Source: an uncultured Oscillospiraceae bacterium (GTDB taxonomy: Bacteria > Bacillota > Clostridia > Oscillospirales > Oscillospiraceae). Taken from it: a stretch of 7,575 bases of DNA. Below the pieces are notes generated by a model that had not been told where the DNA came from, did not search any database, and worked only from the letters and a program-made list of their open reading frames with translations. Within the stretch, counting starts at the first letter, position 1, and every line of letters begins with the position of its first letter. Location of the stretch: positions 1 to 7,575 of the forward strand of contig CAJUKT010000109.1 of the NCBI GenBank assembly GCA_910587255.1. The letters are read 5' to 3'. A program made the translations under genes and the position numbers. This document shows positions 1 to 4,706 of this stretch, piece after piece.

Positions 1-273
1 ATAGGCCTTGACGATCATCTGCACCAGGGTGACGAAGGAGGCGATGACCACGATGTAGCAGGGGATGCGCACCTTGTCGGAGATCACCTTGCGCAGCAGG
101 GAGATCATCACGTTGGAGCACAGCAGCACGAAGGTGACCGCCGCGCCCATGCCGATGGCGTTGGACGCCTGGGTGGTGACCGCCAGGAAGGGGCAGGTGC
201 CCAGAATCAGCACCAGGATGGGGTTTTCCTTGATGATGCCGTTGGTCAGGATGCTCAGCTTATTGTTTTTCAT
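1..273 (-). CDS. rnfE: RnfE, electron transport complex membrane subunit (partial, N-terminal 91 residues)
   Basis: This is a membrane subunit of the Rnf ferredoxin:NAD+ oxidoreductase. Only the first 91 codons are present; the frame is still open at the left edge. The protein shows three hydrophobic segments at about residues 18-33, 42-60 and 70-88. It carries the family signatures GTCPFLAVTT (25-34) and ASNAIGMG (36-43), typical of the RnfE/NqrD family. In that family a Cys in this first motif helps hold an intramembrane [2Fe-2S] cluster shared with RnfA/NqrE; Cys27 is the likely counterpart here, by inference. The ATG at 273 follows the rnfG stop by one base. Its ribosome binding site (AAGGAGGG) lies within the last codons of rnfG, so the two genes are probably translationally linked. 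rnfA and rnfB would be expected next, outside the window. NqrD is a close relative, but the neighbouring rnfC and rnfD make RnfE the better name. Confidence 0.93.
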   Translation of the reverse strand, partial: MKNNKLSILTNGIIKENPILVLILGTCPFLAVTTQASNAIGMGAAVTFVLLCSNVMISLLRKVISDKVRIPCYIVVIASFVTLVQMIVKAY

Positions 274-274
274 A

Positions 275-838
275 TCAGGCGCCCTCCTTTACCAGATCAT
301 ACGCCTCGAAGGCGTAGGTCAGGGCCAGACGGTAGAAGTTGGAGGAGCGGGTGGCGCCGCTGATGGTGTCGATGTTCTTGAGGTCGGACACATAGGCGGC
401 GTCCTGGCCGGGGAACTGGCCGTAGAAGCTCTCGTCCGTTTCGATCTTGGAGCCCAGGCCCACCGTCTCCTTGTGGCTGAGCACCTTGGTGCCGGTGATC
501 TTGCCGTCCATGTCGATGCCCACGGCCATCTTCAATGTGTTCTTGCCGCCGTAGCCCTGGGCGGTGACGGAGAAGGTGTAGCCTACGCCGTTGCTGGCCT
601 GATACACCTCGGTCACGGCCTCGGGCAGGCCGTCGATCTCCACCTGCAAAAAGTCGTCCGCACCGGGCAGGACCTCCATGCGGGCGGCCTTCTGGGCCTC
701 CAGCTCGGCCGCCTTGATGATGGGCTCGGTGGCGCCGTTGGTGAGGGCCAGCAGGCCGCTCATCACCATGCAGATGATGACCAGCACCGCGATGGGGATC
801 ACAAAGTCGGTCATCATGTTGGATTTTGCTTTTGTCAT
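275..838 (-). CDS. rnfG: RnfG, covalent-FMN subunit of the Rnf complex
   Basis: This is a single-span membrane protein of 187 residues whose soluble domain lies outside the cytoplasm and carries FMN covalently. Residues 10-32 form the N-terminal membrane helix. The FMN-binding domain shows GYGGKN (95-100), HKETVGLGSKI (122-132) and the attachment motif DTISGATRSS (157-166). By family knowledge, the Thr of SGAT (Thr163) is linked to FMN by a phosphoester bond. Length fits clostridial RnfG proteins. The start at 838 is chosen because its ATG overlaps the rnfD stop (ATGA) and has GGAGG nine bases upstream (848-852). A longer reading frame runs back to 946, but it lies inside rnfD and lacks family similarity. 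The protein relays electrons between the other flavin and Fe-S centres of the complex. Confidence 0.95.
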   Translation of the reverse strand: MTKAKSNMMTDFVIPIAVLVIICMVMSGLLALTNGATEPIIKAAELEAQKAARMEVLPGADDFLQVEIDGLPEAVTEVYQASNGVGYTFSVTAQGYGGKNTLKMAVGIDMDGKITGTKVLSHKETVGLGSKIETDESFYGQFPGQDAAYVSDLKNIDTISGATRSSNFYRLALTYAFEAYDLVKEGA

Positions 839-1758
839 GCCTGCACACCTCCAAACGGCTTGGTGCGGGTCCAGTCGCTGATGTAGGGATTGAGGATGTT
901 CATCAGCAGGATGGAGAAGGACACGCCCTCGGGATAATTGCCCCACACGCGGATGAGCACGGTGATCAGGCCGCAGCCCACGCCGAAGATCAGCTTGCCC
1001 GCAGGGGTGGGGGGGGAGGTGGTGTAGTCGGTGGCCATGAAGATGGCGCCCAGGAACAGGCCGCCCGCCATCACCTGATAGAGGGGCTGCTCGCCCAGCA
1101 GGGCGGTGAGCACCAGCACGGTGCCCATGAAGGCCACAGGGGTGTGCCAGGAGATCACCTTACGGCAGATCAGGTACACGCCGCCGATGAGCAGGGCCAG
1201 GCAGCTGGTCTCGCCCATGGAGCCGCCCCGGGCGCCCAGGAACATCTGGAGCAGGGAGGGCAGCTGGCCCTCGCCGCCGGCGATGACGGCCAGGGGGGTG
1301 GCGGCGCTAGTGGCGTCGGCAAAGGCGGGGACGGCCCAGGAGGTCATAGCCCCGGAGAAGGCCACCAGCATGATCACGCGGGCGGTGATGGCCGGGTTTG
1401 CGAAGTTCTGGCCGATGCCGCCGAAGAACTGCTTGACCACGATGACGGCCACAAAGGAGCCGAACATGGCCTGCCAGACGGGGATATCCACCGGCAGGTT
1501 CAGTGCCAGGATCAGCCCGGTAACGGCGGCGGACAGGTCCATGACGGTGCAGGGCTTTTTGGTGATCTTCTCAAAGGCCCACTCGCACAGCATGGCCGTT
1601 GCCACGCACACGACCTCCACCAGCAGGGCCTTCACGCCGAAAAACACGATGGACGCGATGACGGCGGGGAACAGGGCAATGAGCACGTCCCGCATGATGG
1701 TCTGGGTGGTGTCCTTGGCGTAGATGTGGGGGTTGACGGAAACGATCATATTGTTCAT
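835..1758 (-). CDS. rnfD: RnfD, integral membrane subunit of the Rnf complex
   Basis: This polytopic membrane protein of 307 residues is homologous to NqrB of the Na+-pumping NADH:quinone reductase and is thought to be part of the ion-translocating core. Several hydrophobic spans are visible, for instance about 23-57, 95-110, 124-145, 185-200, 207-221 and 227-242. Family hallmarks are GQNFANPA (116-123), MATDYTTSP (241-249) and NYPEGVSFSILLMN (274-287). The expected covalent-FMN motif reads SAAT (151-154), so Thr154 is the likely flavin attachment residue. The usual form is Ser/Thr-Gly-Ala-Thr, and here the Gly position is Ala. The ATG at 1758 directly follows the rnfC TAA, with AAGGAGG about eight bases upstream inside the rnfC end. 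The 3' end overlaps rnfG by four bases, as expected for one polycistronic message. Confidence 0.95.
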   Translation of the reverse strand: MNNMIVSVNPHIYAKDTTQTIMRDVLIALFPAVIASIVFFGVKALLVEVVCVATAMLCEWAFEKITKKPCTVMDLSAAVTGLILALNLPVDIPVWQAMFGSFVAVIVVKQFFGGIGQNFANPAITARVIMLVAFSGAMTSWAVPAFADATSAATPLAVIAGGEGQLPSLLQMFLGARGGSMGETSCLALLIGGVYLICRKVISWHTPVAFMGTVLVLTALLGEQPLYQVMAGGLFLGAIFMATDYTTSPPTPAGKLIFGVGCGLITVLIRVWGNYPEGVSFSILLMNILNPYISDWTRTKPFGGVQA

Positions 1759-3111
1759 TTAGACCGCCTCCTTTTCTTTTTCCTTGGCCGCTTTTTTCTC
1801 AGCGGCGGCCTTCTGCTCGGCATTGTACTGGTTCAGCATGGCCTTGGCCAGCTTGTTCACCTGGACCAGGGGACGGCGGGCGGGGCAGCTGAAGGAGCAG
1901 CAGCCGCACTCCATGCACAAATTCACCTTGAGGGCCTTGAGGGTCTCGGGCTCCTTGTTGTTGTAGGCGCTCTCAATGGCGGCGGGCATCAGGTTGAAGG
2001 GGCAGTGGGCCACGCACCGGCCGCAGCGGATGCAGGCGGAGGGCACGGGGTCCTCGGCATCCTTGGCGTCAAAGGCGAGAACGGCGTTGGTGTTCTTCAC
2101 GACGGGGGCCTCCAGGGAGGGGACGGATGTTCCCATCATGGGGCCGCCGTAGAGCACCTTCTTGGGCTCGCACTTGAGGCCCACGAAGTTGAGCACGTCC
2201 TGGATGGGGGTGCCCACGGGGACAATGACGTTCTGGGGGTTGGCGACGGCGGAGCCGTCTACGGTAACCACCTTCTCCACCAGGGGCATTCCCGTGCGGA
2301 TGTACTTGGCGATGACGGCCAGGGTGGTGCAGTTGATGACGATGGCCCCCACGTCGATGGGCAGCTTGCCCTCGGGCACAATCTCGCCGGTGGTGTTGTA
2401 AATGAGCACCTTCTCGCCGCCCTGGGGGTAGAGGGCGGGCAGCGCGGCCACCTCGAAGCCGGGCACGCCCTTGCCCGCCTCCTCCATGATCTTCACGCAC
2501 TGGGGCTTGTTGTCCTCAATGCCGATGACGATGCGGTCGGCGGTGTAGTACTTCTGGAGCAGCTGGGCGCCGTAGATCACGTCGTCGGCGTTGTCTATCA
2601 TGGTGCGGGTGTCGGATGTTATGTAAGGCTCGCACTCCGCGCCGTTGATGATGATGGCGTGCACCCGGTTCGGGTCCACGTTGAGCTTCACCGATGTGGG
2701 GAAGCCCGCGCCGCCCAGGCCCACGCAGCCGCACTGGCGCACCGCCTCCACAAAGCTGTCCTTGTCGGTGACCACGGGGGGCTTGACGCCCTCCCACACG
2801 GCCTGCTGCCCGTCGGTCTCGATGACCACCACGGTGTCGAACCGGCCGTTGGAGCTGACGATCTCATCCAGGCGCTTCACCTTTCCGGACACGCCGGAGT
2901 AGATGGGGGCGGACATGAACCCCCCGGCCTCCGCGATCATCTGGCCCACCTTCACCTCGTCCCCCGGCTTGACCACAGGCTTGGCCGGGGCGCCGATGTT
3001 CATGGACATGGGCACCGTGATCACCGGAGGCACCGGCAGGCGCACGGGAACGCGGTCCACCGTGTTTTTCCGGTGGGGCGCATGGATGCCATGCAATTTG
3101 CCACTGAACAC
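1759..3111 (-). CDS. rnfC: RnfC, NADH/FMN and 4Fe-4S subunit of the Rnf complex
   Basis: This peripheral cytoplasmic subunit of 450 residues is where NAD(H) meets the complex. The N-terminus has the RnfC signature GIHAPHRKN (8-16). It is followed by a biotinyl-like barrel segment (about 36-100) and a Complex I 51-kDa-like nucleotide/FMN fold with GLGGAGFPT (131-139), NGAECEPY (156-163) and PQGGEK (229-234). Two [4Fe-4S] motifs of the CxxCxxCxxxCP type follow, at Cys360/363/366/370 and Cys399/402/405/409. The tail (431-450) is rich in Lys, Glu and Ala. It is short, as in Clostridia, without the long repeat tail of proteobacterial RnfC. The start is a GTG: AGGAGG sits seven bases upstream and the residues just after it match the family N-terminus. 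The next in-frame ATG would remove the conserved GIHAPH motif. It is the first gene of the operon, with a promoter about 130 bp upstream. Confidence 0.96.
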   Translation of the reverse strand: MFSGKLHGIHAPHRKNTVDRVPVRLPVPPVITVPMSMNIGAPAKPVVKPGDEVKVGQMIAEAGGFMSAPIYSGVSGKVKRLDEIVSSNGRFDTVVVIETDGQQAVWEGVKPPVVTDKDSFVEAVRQCGCVGLGGAGFPTSVKLNVDPNRVHAIIINGAECEPYITSDTRTMIDNADDVIYGAQLLQKYYTADRIVIGIEDNKPQCVKIMEEAGKGVPGFEVAALPALYPQGGEKVLIYNTTGEIVPEGKLPIDVGAIVINCTTLAVIAKYIRTGMPLVEKVVTVDGSAVANPQNVIVPVGTPIQDVLNFVGLKCEPKKVLYGGPMMGTSVPSLEAPVVKNTNAVLAFDAKDAEDPVPSACIRCGRCVAHCPFNLMPAAIESAYNNKEPETLKALKVNLCMECGCCSFSCPARRPLVQVNKLAKAMLNQYNAEQKAAAEKKAAKEKEKEAV

Positions 3112-3118
3112 AATGTCT

Positions 3119-3124
3119 CCTCCT
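3119..3124 (-). promoter_or_regulatory. Ribosome binding site of rnfC, fixing a GTG start
   Basis: AGGAGG on the minus strand lies seven bases before the GTG at 3111-3109. No in-frame ATG exists near it, so this site decides for the GTG start. Confidence 0.85.
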
Positions 3125-3141
3125 CTGGGTAATTTCTATTT

Positions 3142-3180
3142 CCCGCCCGGCCACGGGGCAATCCCCGGAACCCGGGCGGG
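3142..3180 (-). promoter_or_regulatory. GC-rich nested hairpin in the rnf leader
   Basis: The arms 3142-3150 (CCCGCCCGG on the plus strand) and 3172-3180 (CCGGGCGGG) are a perfect 9-bp inverted repeat. Inside them a second stem, CGGGG (3154-3158) with CCCCG (3163-3167), closes a four-base loop. The structure lies in the inferred rnf 5' untranslated region, ending about 30 bases before the GTG start and 17 bases before the AGGAGG. There is no T-run after it on either strand, so it is not a plain terminator. It could stabilise the message, modulate translation or be part of a larger leader fold. The pairing is read directly; the role is inference. It does not match any riboswitch I recognise. 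Confidence 0.55.
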
Positions 3181-3239
3181 CAGACGGCGGCCCCCTCCCC
3201 AGCCGGGGCGGAACCGGGCGCGCCAAATCATGCAGAAAT

Positions 3240-3267
3240 ATTATACCACGTTTCCCCTCAAACGCAA
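3240..3267 (-). promoter_or_regulatory. Promoter of the rnf operon
   Basis: Read on the minus strand, a consensus -10 box TATAAT occupies 3245-3240. The -35 candidate TTGCGT is at 3267-3262, with a 16-base spacer. Initiation would fall near 3233, giving a leader of about 120 bases. The -10 box is perfect but the -35 box matches consensus only in part. This is the only good sigma-A-like match in the minus-strand gap. Confidence 0.65.
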
Positions 3268-3284
3268 GGGAAAATCTGTCCCTT
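3266..3284. repeat. Short inverted repeat beside the rnf -35 box
   Basis: AAGGGA (3266-3271) and TCCCTT (3279-3284) form an imperfectly centred dyad with a seven-base gap. It overlaps the edge of the rnf -35 box, a position where a repressor or activator could bind. With six-base arms a chance occurrence is possible. Confidence 0.3.
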
Positions 3285-3314
3285 TTGAAAACCGGGCGAA
3301 AATCCATTCCGCTC

Positions 3315-3343
3315 TTGCGCTAAATCTGAAAATCGTGTAGAAT
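3315..3343 (+). promoter_or_regulatory. Promoter of the GH3 glycosidase gene
   Basis: TTGCGC (3315-3320) and TAGAAT (3338-3343) are separated by 17 bases. The -10 has one mismatch to TATAAT and the spacer is optimal. Transcription would start near 3350, about 50 bases before the GTG start. The promoter diverges from the rnf promoter, whose -35 edge lies about 48 bp away. Confidence 0.6.
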
Positions 3344-3354
3344 TTTGTCAGGCA

Positions 3355-3374
3355 AGCGGGGCGGCCGCCCCGCT
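3355..3374. repeat. 20-bp perfect palindrome at the GH3 transcription start
   Basis: AGCGGGGCGG (3355-3364) is followed at once by its exact reverse complement (3365-3374), giving an uninterrupted palindrome that contains GCGGCCGC. It begins about five bases after the inferred transcription start and ends 10 bases before the ribosome binding site. It may be an operator, or an RNA hairpin with an 8-bp stem and a GGCC loop at the mRNA 5' end. No T-run follows, so termination is unlikely. Confidence 0.5.
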
Positions 3375-3384
3375 GCGGCACAAA

Positions 3385-3390
3385 AGGAGG
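3385..3390 (+). promoter_or_regulatory. Ribosome binding site of the GH3 gene, fixing a GTG start
   Basis: AGGAGG lies eight bases upstream of the GTG at 3399. The longer in-frame start at 3345 (TTG) would place this site inside the coding region and would sit on the inferred promoter, so it is rejected. Confidence 0.85.
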
Positions 3391-3398
3391 CATTCGCC

Positions 3399-4646
3399 GT
3401 GTACAAAGGAAAACGCGCCGCCCCATCCCCCTGTCCCCGCCTGCTGCTCCCGGCGGCGCTGGCGCTGGCCGCCCTTCTGGCCGGGGCCGGGCTGCTGGCT
3501 GCGTTCACCCTGGGCGGGCCGTCCCAGCCCGGCGGGGACATCCCCGCCCCCACCGCCCCGCCAACTCCCACCCCGCCGCCCGCCACCCCTGCGCCGGAAC
3601 CCCAGCCCACCCCCAGCCCCGACCCGGCCCAGGAGCTGCTGGCGGGGATGACGCTGCATGAAAAGGTGTGCCAGCTGCTGGTGGTCAGGCCGTCCGCCAT
3701 CACCGGGGTGCCCCGGGTGACGGCGGACGGCGAGGCCACCCGGGCGGCGCTGGAGCGCTATCCCGTGGCGGGGCTGCTGTACGACGCGTCCAACCTGGTC
3801 ACCATGGAGCAGACCAAGGCCATGCTTGCAAGCGTCCAAAGCTACTCCAAAATCCCCCTCATCCTCACCTGTGATGAGGAGGGCGGGCGGGTCAACCGCC
3901 TGATGCACACCATCGGCACCACCTACGTGGGCCCCATGCTGGACTACAAGGACCAGGGGCCGGATAAGGCCGCGGAAAACGCCCGCACCATCGCCGCCGA
4001 CCTGCGCGCCTGCGGCTTCAACATGGATCTCGCCCCGGTGGCCGACGTGTGGTCCAACCGGGCCAACACCGTCATCGGCGACCGGGCCTACAGCGACGAC
4101 TTTGACCAGGCCGCCCAACTGGTGGCGGCCGCCGTGGGCGGCTTTCACGAGGGCGGGGTGGCCTGCGCCCTCAAGCACTTCCCCGGCCACGGCGACACCT
4201 CCGCCGACAGCCACTACGGCTCGGTGTACGTGTACAAGACCCTGGACGAGCTGCGCGGCGCGGAGCTTGTCCCCTTCCAGGCGGGCATCAAGGCCGGGGC
4301 GGACGCGGTGATGCTGGGCCACCTCATCATGGCCGGAATCGACGAGCAGCCCGCCCTGTTCTCCCATGCGGTGGTCACCGGCCTTCTGCGGGAGGAGCTG
4401 GGCTTTGACGGCGTGGTCATCACCGACGGCCTGGAGATGCGGGCCATGACCGACCACTACGGCAGCGGCGAGATCGCCGTGGCCGCCATCCAGGCGGGGG
4501 TGGACCTGCTGCTGTGCCCCCAGGATCTGGCCGAGGCCGTCGGCGCCCTCACCCAGGCGGTGGAGGACGGAACCATCACCCAACAGCGGCTGGACGAGAG
4601 CGTACTGCGGGTGCTGCGCCTCAAGCTGGAGCGGGGCATTCTCTGA
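3399..4646 (+). CDS. Membrane-anchored or secreted GH3 family beta-N-acetylhexosaminidase (NagZ-like)
   Basis: This glycoside hydrolase family 3 enzyme of 415 residues probably removes terminal beta-linked N-acetylglucosamine, for example from peptidoglycan fragments. A basic N-terminus is followed by a hydrophobic span (about 15-37) and a Pro/Thr/Ala-rich linker (about 41-76). The (beta/alpha)8 catalytic domain occupies about 77-415. NagZ-type features are DEEGGRVNR (159-167), KHFPGHGDTSADSH (259-272) and ITDGLEMRA (341-349). By family knowledge the Asp of the last motif (Asp343) is the nucleophile, and the Asp/His pair of DSH (Asp270, His272) is the acid/base loop of NagZ enzymes. No lipobox Cys is seen after the hydrophobic span, so it is either a cleaved signal peptide or an uncleaved anchor. 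The C-terminal domain found in some GH3 glucosidases is absent. The start is GTG, set by AGGAGG eight bases before. The gene stands alone, divergent from rnf and convergent with pheT. The substrate is inferred from motifs. Confidence 0.9.
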   Translation: MYKGKRAAPSPCPRLLLPAALALAALLAGAGLLAAFTLGGPSQPGGDIPAPTAPPTPTPPPATPAPEPQPTPSPDPAQELLAGMTLHEKVCQLLVVRPSAITGVPRVTADGEATRAALERYPVAGLLYDASNLVTMEQTKAMLASVQSYSKIPLILTCDEEGGRVNRLMHTIGTTYVGPMLDYKDQGPDKAAENARTIAADLRACGFNMDLAPVADVWSNRANTVIGDRAYSDDFDQAAQLVAAAVGGFHEGGVACALKHFPGHGDTSADSHYGSVYVYKTLDELRGAELVPFQAGIKAGADAVMLGHLIMAGIDEQPALFSHAVVTGLLREELGFDGVVITDGLEMRAMTDHYGSGEIAVAAIQAGVDLLLCPQDLAEAVGALTQAVEDGTITQQRLDESVLRVLRLKLERGIL

Positions 4647-4663
4647 CGAAACGGCATGGAAAA

Positions 4664-4704
4664 GCGGGGCGGGATGACGCTGTCATCCCGTCCCGCCTGT
4701 TTTT
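4664..4704. terminator. Hairpin terminator between GH3 and pheT, probably bidirectional
   Basis: A 15-bp stem pairs 4664-4678 with 4682-4696 around a three-base loop, with one G-U type pair. On the plus strand TGTTTTT (4698-4704) follows almost at once, ending the GH3 transcript 18 bases after its stop. Read on the minus strand, the same stem starts 10 bases past the pheT stop and is followed by TTTT, a weaker tract. It therefore probably serves both convergent genes. Confidence 0.9.
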
Positions 4705-4706
4705 GC

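Noticed and set aside
839..946. Longer N-terminus for RnfG starting at 946
   Set aside because: The extension lies entirely within rnfD. The ATG at 838 has a ribosome binding site, overlaps the rnfD stop and leads straight into the expected membrane helix.
826..3132. Long plus-strand open frame of 768 codons opposite rnfC and rnfD
   Set aside because: It is antisense to two genes with strong family motifs. Its reading is rich in His, Gly and Ala with no recognisable domain, as expected for the reverse of GC-rich codons.
3142..3180. Leader hairpin as a rho-independent terminator
   Set aside because: No T-run follows the stem on either strand.
3345..3398. Earlier TTG start of the GH3 protein
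   Set aside because: It would overlap the inferred promoter and contain the AGGAGG site. The GTG at 3399 has proper spacing to that site.
3348..4583. Minus-strand open frame of 411 codons opposite the GH3 gene
   Set aside because: It is antisense to a gene with clear catalytic motifs and is another GC-driven shadow frame.
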